Positions 46,601 through 55,213 of a stretch of 64,000 nucleotides of DNA are shown piece after piece (the stretch's first letter is position 1; each line of letters begins with the position of its first letter). The stretch covers positions 1 through 64,000 of the forward strand of contig NZ_JAAKZI010000003.1 in assembly GCF_011045165.1 (NCBI RefSeq), given 5' to 3'. A model generated the notes under the pieces. It did no database searches. It saw nothing but the letters and a program-made list of their open reading frames with translations, and had not been told where the DNA came from. The stretch comes from Arthrobacter silviterrae. Its GTDB lineage: Bacteria; Actinomycetota; Actinomycetes; Actinomycetales; Micrococcaceae. The position numbers and the translations under genes are program-made.

Positions 46601-47211
46601 AGGCCCAGAAGGTGCAAAAGGCCCACGAGGCCCGGGCCGCGCTGGCGAACATTGCCGCCGCTGCCGCCGCCGCCCACCACGGTGCGGGCGCCGGTGTGGG
46701 CGCCGGTGCAGGGGCGTCGTCCCAGGCGGCCGAGGTGGAGGAAGTTGAGGTCAAGGCGCTGCCCGCCAGCCTGGGGGAGAACGCCATTGTGACCTTGGGC
46801 GGGGAAGCCATTGAGCTGCCCCGCGGGCACCACAATGACACGCCCCACGCCGGAAATGCCGAGCAGGCGCAGCGCCTGGCCGGACTTGCCGAAGCACTTG
46901 ACCAACTGGCCGGTTCGCATGCGGCGGCCGGTGAAGAATCCGGGAACGGCCGCCCCCGCCGCGCACGGCGCAACCGCAGCGCCCGCAGCGCCCAGGGCGG
47001 AGCCGACATGTCCGTGGAAACGTCTGAGCCCGCTGCGGCCCAGGCTCCGGCAACGGCCGGTTCGGGGCGGGCAGCCACGGCTGACACTCCCAGGGCTGAG
47101 GCTGCCAAGGCTGAGGCTGCCAAGGCCCAACCGGCCAAGGCCGAAGCGGCCAGGAAGGCGCCGGAGCCCATCATCATGCTGGGTGTGGGGGTTCCCGCCT
47201 CCGAGCTGTAG
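43621..47211 (+). CDS. rne: Ribonuclease E/G, actinobacterial with long disordered flanks
   Basis: A 1196-residue endoribonuclease. Residues 1-500 are low-complexity Ala/Pro/Lys-rich repeats (such as PAKKAPARK, AKAVRSRR), probably binding RNA and protein. The S1 domain is at about 520-600 (IQIGVMEDGI ... FVDIGRGRNAVLY). The catalytic acids lie in VVDVNTGKFTG (about 804) and IVIDFIDM (about 845), and the Zn-link is CETCAGRG (about 908). The last 280 residues are again disordered. It initiates mRNA decay and processes rRNA and tRNA precursors. ATG 43621 is the first convincing start after a long leader; the ribosome site is weak. It precedes the thi gene with a hairpin between. Confidence 0.92.
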   Translation: MNNEKDATNSAATADEGTAAAPAKAVRSRRASAKVTSPAAAPAAQRPSAAVAAPAVDAGAVAVAGAVEAAPAKKAPVRRSRAKKAAQDAVPSLLDALADGTAETHAAVPASAPEAAATAESAPADDVAPGAATAPAKAPAKRPARRRATAPVMAPASVQGELHLESAQPEGAAVVAAEAPAKKAPARKAPARSRAAKKAETTAVQDDAAVVAGTDEVPATDSVPASAPAAGETAAAAPAKAVRSRRRTAVKKADDQGESNGAAGVDARAESPDAAQGPAEQAVAQAGGDVAGAAAAEAPAAADAATHTAANTEAGDAAGEGPAQGAAATSLFLSPAAGISALFLAPDLSLAVPAPAASREHDEESEAGEGHDDSASGRRGRNRHRRGGKPAGNAGDEAGTAAADAADESGEDDSADGVTSRRRRRRRRGEADLELTGGTDEDPPNTVTRVRAPRTPAEPSSSASNRVTSLRGSTRLEAKKQRRRDSRDSGRRRTVITEAEFLARRESVDRVMVVRQNEDRIQIGVMEDGILAEHFVSKTQQDSLIGNVYLGKVQNVLPSMEAAFVDIGRGRNAVLYAGEVDWDAAKLNGQPRRIENALKSGDSVLVQVSKDPVGHKGARLTSQVSLPGRYLVYVPGGSMTGISRKLPDVERNRLKRVLKDHLPENAGVIVRTAAEGASEEELTNDINRLRAQWEGINNRATSHKTLAPEMLYAEPDLTIKVVRDVFNEDFSKLIVSGEEAWDTIEAYVTYVAPDLLDRLEKWTRPEDIFGVHRIDEQISKALERKVFLPSGGSLVIDRTEAMTVVDVNTGKFTGSGGNLEETVTKNNLEAAEEVVRQLRLRDIGGIIVIDFIDMVLESNRDLVLRRLVECLGRDRTKHQVAEVTSLGLVQMTRKRMGTGLLEVFGELCETCAGRGMVTHEIPVEHRRVHTVAVDTHHAHASRPEHRENERTANRSTRSERKRNRNNRPAHLDNEHADGTDAVELSHEPADSATEAQKVQKAHEARAALANIAAAAAAAHHGAGAGVGAGAGASSQAAEVEEVEVKALPASLGENAIVTLGGEAIELPRGHHNDTPHAGNAEQAQRLAGLAEALDQLAGSHAAAGEESGNGRPRRARRNRSARSAQGGADMSVETSEPAAAQAPATAGSGRAATADTPRAEAAKAEAAKAQPAKAEAARKAPEPIIMLGVGVPASEL

Positions 47212-47238
47212 GGCTCACAACTGCACTGACTGTGCGGT

Positions 47239-47293
47239 CAGTATGCAGCGATGGCGGCTTGCCTGCGGGCAAAGCCGCCATCGCTGCATACTG
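47239..47293 (+). terminator. Long hairpin after rne
   Basis: A perfect 22-bp inverted repeat (47239-47260 and 47272-47293) with an 11-base loop that pairs further. It begins 27 bases after the rne stop. There is no T tract, so it may act as a terminator or as a 3' end stabiliser of the rne transcript. Confidence 0.6.
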
Positions 47294-47380
47294 GCGTGTG
47301 GCCGGGGTGAAACGCCCGGTCCGGAATTTTCCGTCACGCAATTTTTCCCAGGGGGACGCGGGCGGGCTAGGCTGGGGTGC

Positions 47381-47460
47381 GACACGGGGTGCCAGGCCAG
47401 CAGGGCCGGCTGAGATAAAACCCGTTGAACCTGCCCGGCCAGCACCGGCGAAGGGATGTC
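47381..47460 (+). promoter_or_regulatory. TPP riboswitch (THI element)
   Basis: The conserved parts of the thiamine pyrophosphate aptamer are all present: GGGGTGCC, GGCTGAGATAAAACCCGT, TGAACCTG and the closing ACCGGCGAAGGGA, with GACA (47381-47384) facing TGTC (47457-47460) as P1. GAAGGGA within the last arm is also the ribosome site of the next gene, whose ATG lies three bases beyond. Binding of TPP should therefore hide it and stop translation. Confidence 0.95.
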
Positions 47461-47463
47461 CCC

Positions 47464-48996
47464 ATGATCGTCAACACCTTGTCCGAACCCGCAACCGGAG
47501 ACCGGGCAGCAGCCCCGACGCCGGCAGCCACGGTGCGCCGCCACCCGCGAGTCCTGAGCATTGCCGGTTCCGACCCGTCCGGCGGCGCCGGGATCCAGGC
47601 GGACATCAAGTCCATTGCCGCCAACGGCGGGTACGCGATGGCGGCCGTCACGGCCCTGACTGCCCAAAACACCCGGGGCGTGCAGTCGGTCCACGTACCC
47701 CCTGCGGAATTCCTGCGCCGGCAGCTTGAGTCGCTGTCGGACGACATTGCCATTGACGCCGTGAAGATCGGCATGCTGGCCAATCCCGAGGTAATGCGCG
47801 CCGTGGGGGAGTGGCTGGAAACCACGCGGCCCGCCGTGGTGGTGCTGGACCCGGTGATGGTGGCCAGCAGTGGCGACTCCCTCGTGGCGGTGGATGCGCG
47901 CCTGGCCCTGCTGGACCTCCTGCAGCACGCCCACCTGGTGACCCCCAACCTGCCCGAGCTGGCAGTGCTGGTGGGGGAAGCCGAGGCGGACTCCTGGGAA
48001 GCGGCGCTCGAGCAGGGCCGGCGCCTGGCCGCCACGTCACAGGTGCGCGTGCTGGTGAAGGGCGGCCACCTGGCCGGCAGCGCCTGCCCGGACGCCCTCG
48101 TGGAACCCGGCGGCAGCGTGGAAGAGTTCACGGCACTGCGCATCGACACCGCCAACACGCACGGCACGGGCTGCTCGCTCTCCGCAGCGCTGGCCACTGT
48201 CCAGGCCCAGACCAATCACTGGCCGGAGTCCGTGCGCCGCGCCAAGGGATGGTTGTGGGATGCGCTGGAAACGTCCGCCGAACTCGAGGTGGGGCACGGC
48301 CATGGGCCGGTCAACCACTTCCATTCGCTCTGGGACGCGGCGCCACCGGCGGGCAATGCGTTCAGCAGGAGCCTCTGGGACGAGGTGGAGCCCCAACGCA
48401 AGGCCATTTTTGAGCTCGGCTTCATCAAGGACCTCGCGGCCGGCACGCTCACTGAGGCCCACTTTGCGTACTACCTGGCGCAGGACGCCATGTACCTGGG
48501 CAGCTACTCGCGCGTGCTGGCGCGCGCCAGCGCCCTTGCCCCCACCGCGGAGGAACAGCTGTTTTGGGCCAAGGGGGCAGAAAATTGCCTTGCCGTGGAG
48601 CTGGCGCTGCACGGCGACTGGCTGGCCCGGCACCCCCTGGACGTGGGCCCGGGCCCCGTGACCAAACACTACGTTGACCACCTGCAGGCCGCGGCGTTCG
48701 CCGGCAGCTACGGGGAAGTGGTGGCCGCCGTGCTGCCCTGTTACTGGCTGTACGCCGAAGTGGGCCGGGTCCTGCACGCGGACTACCTGGCGTTCGACGG
48801 CGTGCACCCGTACGCCAGGTGGCTGGAAACGTACGCCGACCAGGCGTTCGCCGACGCCGCTGAGGCCGCCGTGCGCATAGTTGACGCCGCCGCGCGCCGG
48901 GGATCTGCCCTGGACCGCGAACGCATGCGCGAGGCGTTTGTGCACTCGGCCCAATACGAGGTGGACTTCTTTGACGCCGCACGGCTGCACGCCTGA
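47464..48996 (+). CDS. thiD: ThiD-TenA fusion: HMP(-P) kinase and aminopyrimidine aminohydrolase
   Basis: A 510-residue two-domain enzyme of thiamine metabolism. Residues about 25-275 are ThiD (SIAGSDPSGGAGIQADIK, VLDPVMVASSGD, LVTPNLPELAVL, TANTHGTGCSLSAA), which phosphorylates HMP and HMP-P. Residues about 300-505 are TenA (FIKDLAAGTLTEAHFAYYLAQDAMYL, VLPCYWLYAEVG with the catalytic Cys), which hydrolyses thiamine breakdown products to HMP. Joining them channels salvaged HMP into synthesis. ATG 47464 sits just after the TPP riboswitch, which controls it. Confidence 0.94.
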   Translation: MIVNTLSEPATGDRAAAPTPAATVRRHPRVLSIAGSDPSGGAGIQADIKSIAANGGYAMAAVTALTAQNTRGVQSVHVPPAEFLRRQLESLSDDIAIDAVKIGMLANPEVMRAVGEWLETTRPAVVVLDPVMVASSGDSLVAVDARLALLDLLQHAHLVTPNLPELAVLVGEAEADSWEAALEQGRRLAATSQVRVLVKGGHLAGSACPDALVEPGGSVEEFTALRIDTANTHGTGCSLSAALATVQAQTNHWPESVRRAKGWLWDALETSAELEVGHGHGPVNHFHSLWDAAPPAGNAFSRSLWDEVEPQRKAIFELGFIKDLAAGTLTEAHFAYYLAQDAMYLGSYSRVLARASALAPTAEEQLFWAKGAENCLAVELALHGDWLARHPLDVGPGPVTKHYVDHLQAAAFAGSYGEVVAAVLPCYWLYAEVGRVLHADYLAFDGVHPYARWLETYADQAFADAAEAAVRIVDAAARRGSALDRERMREAFVHSAQYEVDFFDAARLHA

Positions 48997-49328
48997 AAGG
49001 CCGGCAGGTGATTAACGCCACCGGGGTGCTGCGGAAAAAACCGGCGCGCCACACCCGCAGAACGGGCGCCGCGTCCCCATGCGCGCTAGAGTAGTTGCGC
49101 ATGGTTCCTCTCAAACGGGCTGATGCGCGCGGACAGCTGTCCGGCACGCAGCGAATCCGGGACAGCGGGCCAGTCTCATTTGCGGCCGGGGCAGGAATTA
49201 GCGTATTCTTGATCTTCGGTGCTTACGCCAACCTAGGGCAACCACTCCATGGTAGAACTCCATTGAGGTCCACGGCGTTGAGGCACATCAATACTTTGTT
49301 ATAAACGTCGAGAGAAGTGAGTTCCCCA
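48997..49328. other. Intergenic region with rplU leader
   Basis: About 330 bases before rplU. It contains a plausible promoter (listed separately) that would leave a leader of about 110 bases. No riboswitch class is recognised. A short open frame from ATG 49101 has no support and is not called. Confidence 0.4.
49180..49209 (+). promoter_or_regulatory. Possible promoter of rplU-rpmA
   Basis: TTGCGG at 49180-49185 and TATTCT at 49204-49209, separated by 18 bases, resemble a housekeeping sigma promoter about 120 bases before rplU. The assignment is by motif only. Confidence 0.4.
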
Positions 49329-49637
49329 GTGGTGTACGCGATTGTCCGCGCAGGCGGCCGTCAAGAAAAGGTTTCCGTTGGAGACTACGTGACCATGAAC
49401 CGCGTCCCCGGTGGAGTCGGCAGCACGCTTGAGCTGCCCGCTTTGCTCTTGGTTGATGGTGAAACAATCACCACCGCCGCAAAGGACCTGGCTAATGTAA
49501 AGGTTACGGCTGAGAAGTTGGAGGATCTTCGCGGGCCGAAGATCGTCATCCAGAAGTTCAAGAACAAGACCGGTTACAAGAAGCGCCAGGGCCACCGTCA
49601 GGAACTGTCCAAGGTCAAGATCACCTCGATCGCGTAA
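49329..49637 (+). CDS. rplU: Ribosomal protein L21
   Basis: A 102-residue L21 of the large ribosomal subunit, with [19 protein letters not shown] at the start and [21 protein letters not shown] near the end. GTG 49329 gives the usual L21 length and start; an in-frame GTG at 49317 would add four residues and lies too close to the AGAGAAG ribosome-like site. It is cotranscribed with rpmA, 62 bases downstream. Confidence 0.95.
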   Translation: MVYAIVRAGGRQEKVSVGDYVTMNRVPGGVGSTLELPALLLVDGETITTAAKDLANVKVTAEKLEDLRGPKIVIQKFKNKTGYKKRQGHRQELSKVKITSIA

Positions 49638-49699
49638 TTCCGCGTTCGGCACGTCGATCAACTTAAACAGTCTTTTAGTCAAAAGGTAGGCATTTTACA

Positions 49700-49957
49700 A
49701 TGGCACATAAAAAGGGTGCGAGTTCCACTCGCAACGGTCGTGACTCCAACGCTCAGTACTTGGGCGTCAAGCGCTTCGGCGGTCAGGTTGTCAAGGCGGG
49801 CGAGATCATCGTCCGCCAGCGCGGCACCCACTTCCACCCGGGCGCCGGCGTCGGCATCGGCAAGGACGACACCTTGTTCGCCCTGGACGCCGGTGCGGTC
49901 GAGTTCGGCCAGCGCCGCGGCCGCCGCGTGGTGAACATCGTCGCCGCTGCGGTCTAA
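49700..49957 (+). CDS. rpmA: Ribosomal protein L27
   Basis: An 85-residue L27 starting [19 protein letters not shown], with [22 protein letters not shown]. Its N-terminus reaches the peptidyl-transferase centre. There is no N-terminal extension of the type cleaved in Firmicutes. It follows rplU and precedes obg, the standard order, with a hairpin between rpmA and obg. Confidence 0.97.
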   Translation: MAHKKGASSTRNGRDSNAQYLGVKRFGGQVVKAGEIIVRQRGTHFHPGAGVGIGKDDTLFALDAGAVEFGQRRGRRVVNIVAAAV

Positions 49958-49974
49958 CACCAAAGCTTTTTTAC

Positions 49975-50012
49975 CAGTGGAGCGGGCCGCACGGCTCGCT
50001 CCACTGTGTTTT
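49975..50012 (+). terminator. Rho-independent terminator after rpmA
   Basis: A 10-bp perfect stem (CAGTGGAGCG at 49975-49984, CGCTCCACTG at 49997-50006) followed by TGTTTT. It separates the L21/L27 genes from obg. Confidence 0.8.
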
Positions 50013-50065
50013 AATACGCGGACTAGAATGAGTCCGCAAGGGCAGCATCAATCGAGGAGAATTCA

Positions 50066-51673
50066 TTGGCCAGCTTTGTTGACCGGGTTGTTTTGCACGT
50101 ATCCGGCGGGACTGGCGGCCATGGCTGCGTCTCGGTCAAGCGCGAAAAGTTCAAGCCGCTGGGAGGGCCCGACGGCGGCAAGGGCGGCGACGGCGGCGAC
50201 GTGATCCTGCGCGTGAGCGCGCAAACCACCACCCTCCTTGACTTCCACCATGCCCCGCACCGCCACGGCACCAACGGCGGGCCCGGCATGGGCGACTGGC
50301 GGGACGGCAAGATCGGCGAGTCCCTGATCCTCAACGTCCCGGACGGCACGGTGGTCAAGGACAAGTCCGGCACCGTCCTGGCCGACCTGGTGGGCGAGGG
50401 CACCGAATTCATTGCCGCCGCCGGCGGGCAGGGCGGACTGGGCAACTCGCAACTGTCCACGCTCAAGCGCAAGGCCCCCGGCTTTGCGCTCCTGGGCGTC
50501 GAGGGCGAGGAACGCGACATCGTCCTGGAACTGAAGTCCATTGCCGACATCGCCCTGGTGGGCTTTCCCTCCGCCGGCAAGTCCAGCCTGATTGCTGCGA
50601 TGTCCGCGGCCCGGCCGAAGATTGCCGACTACCCGTTCACCACCCTGGTCCCCAACCTGGGCGTGGTCCAGGCAGGGGAGATCCGCTTTACCATTGCCGA
50701 CGTGCCGGGGCTCATCGAGGGCGCCAGCGAAGGCAAGGGCCTGGGCCACAACTTCCTGCGCCACGTGGAACGCTGCGCAGCGCTGGTGCACGTGTTGGAC
50801 TGCGCCACCCTGGAAGCGGACCGCGACCCCCTGTCAGACCTGGCCGTCATTGAAAGCGAACTGGACCGTTACGCGGTGGACATGAGCTTTGCCGGGGCCG
50901 ACGGCGACGTGGTCCCGCTCAATGAGCGCCCCAAGCTGGTGGCCCTGAACAAGATCGACTCCCCGGACGGTCGCGACATGGCCGAATTCGTCAAGGGTGA
51001 CCTGGAAGCCCGCGGATACAGGGTCTTTGAAGTCTCCGCGGCCAGCCATGAGGGCCTGCGCCAGCTTGGCTTCGCCATGGCCGAAATTGTCCAGGCTGCC
51101 CGCGACGCCATTGCCGCCGCCCCGGCCAAGGTGACTCCCGTGGTGCTGCGGCCCCGCGCTGTCAACGCCACGCCTTTCACCATCCGGCGCGAAGAGAAGA
51201 ACCTTGAGCCGCTGTTCCGCGTCTTGGGCGAAAAGCCCGAGCGCTGGGTGAAGCAGACAGACTTCCAAAACGAGGAAGCCATCGGCTACCTGGCGGACCG
51301 GCTGGCCAAGGCAGGCGTGGAGACGGGCCTGTTCAAGGCCGGCGCCACCCCCGGGGACACCGTGGTGATCGGCGAAGACGACGCCATGGTCTTCGACTGG
51401 GAGCCCACCATGATGGGCGGAGCCGAACACCTGGCCGCACCGCGCGGCACCGACCTTCGCCTCCTTGACCTGGGCGACCGCCCCACCCGTGCCCAAAAGC
51501 GTGAAGAGCAGCAGGACCGCCGGGACGCGAAGGCCGCCGCGCGCGCAGAGCTGGAAGCTGAGCGCAAGGCCGGCATTTGGACCGAATCCACCAACCGCCA
51601 ACATGCCCGGAACCTGGGCATCAAGGATGACCTTGACGCCGACGGCGGTGCATCCGACGACGATGAACTCTAA
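50066..51673 (+). CDS. obg: Obg/CgtA GTPase
   Basis: A 535-residue GTPase for 50S assembly and stress signalling. The glycine-rich Obg fold fills residues 1-160 ([24 protein letters not shown]). The G domain has [10 protein letters not shown] (about 165), [22 protein letters not shown] and NKID. An OCT domain and an acidic, charged C-terminal tail follow. The start is TTG 50066 ([11 protein letters not shown]), well placed after GAGGAGA. Its 3' end overlaps proB by eleven bases. Confidence 0.95.
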   Translation: MASFVDRVVLHVSGGTGGHGCVSVKREKFKPLGGPDGGKGGDGGDVILRVSAQTTTLLDFHHAPHRHGTNGGPGMGDWRDGKIGESLILNVPDGTVVKDKSGTVLADLVGEGTEFIAAAGGQGGLGNSQLSTLKRKAPGFALLGVEGEERDIVLELKSIADIALVGFPSAGKSSLIAAMSAARPKIADYPFTTLVPNLGVVQAGEIRFTIADVPGLIEGASEGKGLGHNFLRHVERCAALVHVLDCATLEADRDPLSDLAVIESELDRYAVDMSFAGADGDVVPLNERPKLVALNKIDSPDGRDMAEFVKGDLEARGYRVFEVSAASHEGLRQLGFAMAEIVQAARDAIAAAPAKVTPVVLRPRAVNATPFTIRREEKNLEPLFRVLGEKPERWVKQTDFQNEEAIGYLADRLAKAGVETGLFKAGATPGDTVVIGEDDAMVFDWEPTMMGGAEHLAAPRGTDLRLLDLGDRPTRAQKREEQQDRRDAKAAARAELEAERKAGIWTESTNRQHARNLGIKDDLDADGGASDDDEL

Positions 51674-52811
51674 GGCCGAAGCCGCCGCCCCTGCGGGGGC
51701 ACGGCAGGGGATCGCAACGGCGTCCCGGATTGTGGTGAAGGTTGGCTCCTCCTCGCTGACCTCGGTTGCAGGCGGCATTTCCGATGCCGCCCTCAACAAG
51801 CTGGTGGATGTCCTGGCGGCGCGCAGGCTCGCCGGCTCCGAGGTCATCCTGGTTTCCTCCGGCGCCATCGCGGCCGGGCTGATGCCGCTGGGCCTGGCCC
51901 GGCGGCCCAAGGACCTGGCCACCCAGCAGGCGGCCGCCAGCGTGGGGCAGGGACTGCTCATGGCCCGCTACAACCAGGCCTTCATGGGGCACGGGGTCAC
52001 CGTCTCGCAGGTGCTCCTGACCGCCGAGGACCTGAGCCGGCGCCGCCACTATGTCAACGCCCACCGGGCCCTGGAACGCCTGCTGCACCTGGGCGTGGTG
52101 CCCATTGTCAACGAAAACGACACCGTGGCCACCCACGAGATCCGCTTTGGTGACAATGACCGGCTGGCCGCCCTGGTGGCGCACCTGATTAAGGCCGATG
52201 CCCTGGTGCTGCTCTCCGATGTGGACTCGCTCTACGACGGCCCGCCGTCGGAAGGGGCAAAGCGCATCAGCCACGTGGACTCGCCGGAGGACCTGGAGGG
52301 CATTGTCATCGGCAGCGCGGGCAAGGCCGGCGTGGGCACGGGGGGCATGGCCACGAAGGTGCAGGCAGCAATCATCGCCGCCGAGACCGGCATTCCGGCA
52401 CTGGTCACTTCCACCGACAACGCCGCGGCAGCCCTCGCCGGGGAGGACGTGGGAACCTGGTTCAGCATCAACGGCAACAAGCGCCCCGTGCGCCTGCTGT
52501 GGCTTGCCCACCTCGCCGACATCCGCGGGCGCCTGGTGCTTGACGACGGCGCCGTGCGGGCCGTGTGCGAACGCCACAAGTCGCTGCTTCCGGCCGGCAT
52601 AGTCTCGGTCTCGGGGGACTTTGACGCCGGGGACGCCGTGGAAATCGCCGACCTGTCGGGGCATGTCATAGCGCACGGGCTGGTCAACTACCCGTGCGGG
52701 GACCTGCCCCGGATGCTGGGGCGCTCCACGAAGGCCCTGGCGAAGGAGCTGGGACGGGAGTATGAACGCGAGGTGGTCCACGTGGACGACCTGGTGCTTC
52801 TCCACACGTAA
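51663..52811 (+). CDS. proB: Glutamate 5-kinase
   Basis: A 382-residue enzyme that phosphorylates glutamate as the first step of proline synthesis. The amino-acid kinase domain occupies about 20-270 ([37 protein letters not shown]). A PUA domain fills the last 90 residues ([20 protein letters not shown]). ATG 51663 overlaps the end of obg by eleven bases, so translation is coupled. proA, the next enzyme, follows 29 bases downstream. Confidence 0.95.
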   Translation: MNSKAEAAAPAGARQGIATASRIVVKVGSSSLTSVAGGISDAALNKLVDVLAARRLAGSEVILVSSGAIAAGLMPLGLARRPKDLATQQAAASVGQGLLMARYNQAFMGHGVTVSQVLLTAEDLSRRRHYVNAHRALERLLHLGVVPIVNENDTVATHEIRFGDNDRLAALVAHLIKADALVLLSDVDSLYDGPPSEGAKRISHVDSPEDLEGIVIGSAGKAGVGTGGMATKVQAAIIAAETGIPALVTSTDNAAAALAGEDVGTWFSINGNKRPVRLLWLAHLADIRGRLVLDDGAVRAVCERHKSLLPAGIVSVSGDFDAGDAVEIADLSGHVIAHGLVNYPCGDLPRMLGRSTKALAKELGREYEREVVHVDDLVLLHT

Positions 52812-52840
52812 TGTGGCGTGCCGTGGCCTAGACTTGAGCC

Positions 52841-54139
52841 ATGAGCGAGCAGATTGTTGAACACATTGCTTCCGCGCCTTCCTCGGCGGCGGAAAATGTC
52901 CGCAGCATCACGGACAGGGCCCGGCGCGCCTCACGCCGCATGGCCGGCGCCAACCGTGCCTGGAAGGACAGGGCCCTGCGGGCCATAGCCAAGGAACTCC
53001 TGGCCAATGAGCACCACATCCTGGCCGAAAACGCCAGGGATGTTGCCGCCGGCCGGGAGCAGGGCACGTCCGCGGCCATGCTGGACCGGCTGACGCTGAC
53101 CGCCCAGCGCGTCCAGGGGCTTGCCGACGCGCTCGAGAACCTCGCATCCTTGCCGGACCCTGTGGGCAATGTGGTGCGCGGCCAGACCCTGCCCAACGGC
53201 CTGCGCATGCGTCAGGTCAACGTGCCGATGGGCGTGGTGGGTGCCATCTACGAGGCCCGGCCCAACGTCACGGTGGACATTGCCGGCCTGGCCCTGAAGA
53301 GCGGCAACGCCGTGATCCTGCGCGGCGGCACGGCTGCCGCGCACACCAATGAGGCCCTGCTGGCCATCCTCCGGGACGCCCTGGATTCTGTGGGTCTGCC
53401 CGCCGACGCCGTCCAGTCCGTGGACAAATACGGCCGCGAGGGCGCCAACCTGCTCATGAAGGCCCGCGGCCAGGTGGACGTGCTCATTCCCCGCGGCGGC
53501 CGCGAACTCATCCAGGCGGTTGTCACCAACGCCGCCGTGCCCGTCATTGAAACGGGCGAGGGCAACGTGCACATTTTCATCGACGCCAGTGCCAGGGAGG
53601 ACATGTGCGTTGACATCCTGCTCAACGCCAAGACCCAGCGACCCAGCGTCTGCAACACCGTTGAGACCCTGCTGGTGCACAAGGACGCCACCGTCACCAG
53701 GGCGGTGCTCAAGGCCCTGTCCGACGCCGGTGTGCGGCTTCACGTGGACAGCCGGGTGGCGCCGCTGGTTCCCGCAGGCGCCGCCAGCTTCCCGGCCACC
53801 GACGAGGACTGGGCCACCGAATACATGGACCTGGACCTGGCCGTGAAAATGGTCGACTCCCTGCCCGAGGCCCTGGAGCACATCCGGAAGTGGTCCACGG
53901 GGCACACCGAGGCCATCCTCACCAACGATCTCGGCAACGCCGAAAAGTTCATTGCCGAGATCGACTCCGCCGCCGTCATCGTCAATGCCAGCACCCGCTT
54001 CACCGACGGCGGGGAACTGGGGCTGGGCGCCGAGGTGGGCATCTCGACACAGAAACTGCATGCGCGCGGGCCCATGGGGCTGACGGAGCTGACCACCACG
54101 AAGTGGATTGTGCAGGGCGAAGGCCAGGTGCGGGCCTGA
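52841..54139 (+). CDS. proA: Gamma-glutamyl phosphate reductase
   Basis: A 432-residue aldehyde-dehydrogenase-fold enzyme that reduces glutamyl phosphate to glutamate semialdehyde with NADPH. It shows PMGVVGAIYEARPNVTVD, the catalytic Cys in KTQRPSVCNTVETLLVH and TRFTDGGELGLGAEVGIST near the end. It lies 29 bases after proB, and the two form the proline pathway pair. Confidence 0.96.
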   Translation: MSEQIVEHIASAPSSAAENVRSITDRARRASRRMAGANRAWKDRALRAIAKELLANEHHILAENARDVAAGREQGTSAAMLDRLTLTAQRVQGLADALENLASLPDPVGNVVRGQTLPNGLRMRQVNVPMGVVGAIYEARPNVTVDIAGLALKSGNAVILRGGTAAAHTNEALLAILRDALDSVGLPADAVQSVDKYGREGANLLMKARGQVDVLIPRGGRELIQAVVTNAAVPVIETGEGNVHIFIDASAREDMCVDILLNAKTQRPSVCNTVETLLVHKDATVTRAVLKALSDAGVRLHVDSRVAPLVPAGAASFPATDEDWATEYMDLDLAVKMVDSLPEALEHIRKWSTGHTEAILTNDLGNAEKFIAEIDSAAVIVNASTRFTDGGELGLGAEVGISTQKLHARGPMGLTELTTTKWIVQGEGQVRA

Positions 54140-54290
54140 CGGAGGCTTTTCCGGGGCCGGGAATCCGCTCCCACGGCGCGGCCGGTGTGCCACGGCCAAC
54201 GGTTACCACGTACCATTAGAGTGATTCCAAGACATGAAGGCCGGGTGCCGCCCAACCGGGCACCGGACCACAACCCATAGGGGAGAAATA

Positions 54291-54539
54291 ATGCTGACCC
54301 AGCTTGCCGGCGTCGTCCTTGCCGAAGCAGCCGCCCACGAGGAAGCCGCGCCCTTGATTGCGCCGCCGTTTGTGATTGGCGGGGTCATGCTGGCCACGTT
54401 GCTGCTGCTTATGTTCATCTGCGTGTCCTTCATGAACCTTGGCAACCGCCACTCCGCCGTGGACGCCACCGATGACCCGCACAAGCAGCACACCAACAAG
54501 CACATGCACCACGACGATCCGGCGTCCTCCAATCACTAA
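54291..54539 (+). CDS. Small membrane protein with His-rich tail
   Basis: An 82-residue protein with one strong transmembrane helix ([23 protein letters not shown], shown by hydrophobicity at about 20-45) and a cytoplasmic-type tail rich in His, Asp and Lys ([13 protein letters not shown]) that might bind metal. ATG 54291 follows GGGGAGA. I do not recognise the family. It lies directly before nadD on the same strand, with 13 bases between its stop and the chosen nadD start. Confidence 0.7.
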   Translation: MLTQLAGVVLAEAAAHEEAAPLIAPPFVIGGVMLATLLLLMFICVSFMNLGNRHSAVDATDDPHKQHTNKHMHHDDPASSNH

Positions 54540-54552
54540 GGTCAGCGGCCTG

Positions 54553-55206
54553 GTGCCTTCCGTTGAGGGCACCGGCAACCGTCTCCGCGTTGGAGTCATG
54601 GGCGGCACGTTTGATCCGATCCACCATGGTCACCTTGTCGCAGCCAGCGAGGTTGCGAGTGTTTTCAAGCTTGACGAGGTCATCTTTGTTCCCACGGGGG
54701 AGCCGTGGCAAAAAGCGAACCGCAAGGTCAGCGCCGCCGAACACCGCTACCTGATGACCGTGATCGCCACGGCAGCCAACCCGCGGTTCACCGTCAGCCG
54801 CGTTGACATTGACCGCCCCGGGCCCACTTTCACCATTGACACTTTGCGGGACTTGAAGCGGATGCGCCCCCAAGCGGACCTGTTCTTCATCACGGGCGCG
54901 GACGCCATGGCACAGATCATGTCCTGGAAGGACAATGACGAGCTGTGGGATTTGGCACACTTCGTCGGCGTGACCCGGCCGGGCCATGTGCTCGACGACA
55001 TGGGGCGATCGGACGTAAGTTTGTTGGAAGTGCCCGCAATGGCCATCTCCTCCACGGACTGCCGCACCAGGGTGCAGGAACAAAACCCGGTGTGGTACCT
55101 GGTCCCGGACGGCGTGGTGCAATACATTGCCAAGTACGGGCTGTATGTTCAACCAGACGGCAATTCGGCAGGACGTGTCTTGCCGGTGGCTTCCAGTACT
55201 GAATGA
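54553..55206 (+). CDS. nadD: Nicotinate-nucleotide adenylyltransferase
   Basis: A 217-residue NadD joining nicotinate mononucleotide and ATP into deamido-NAD. It has [15 protein letters not shown] (HxGH motif), [27 protein letters not shown] and the C-terminal [10 protein letters not shown]. The start is uncertain: GTG 54553 gives a short leader before the first strand, and no strong ribosome site is seen. The frame is also open further upstream through the preceding gene. It precedes a disordered-protein gene and rsfS. Confidence 0.92.
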   Translation: MPSVEGTGNRLRVGVMGGTFDPIHHGHLVAASEVASVFKLDEVIFVPTGEPWQKANRKVSAAEHRYLMTVIATAANPRFTVSRVDIDRPGPTFTIDTLRDLKRMRPQADLFFITGADAMAQIMSWKDNDELWDLAHFVGVTRPGHVLDDMGRSDVSLLEVPAMAISSTDCRTRVQEQNPVWYLVPDGVVQYIAKYGLYVQPDGNSAGRVLPVASSTE

Positions 55207-55213
55207 GTAAGTG

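Noticed and set aside
45010-47130. A 706-codon minus-strand frame opposite rne
   Set aside because: It is an antisense shadow of a clearly conserved RNase E/G.
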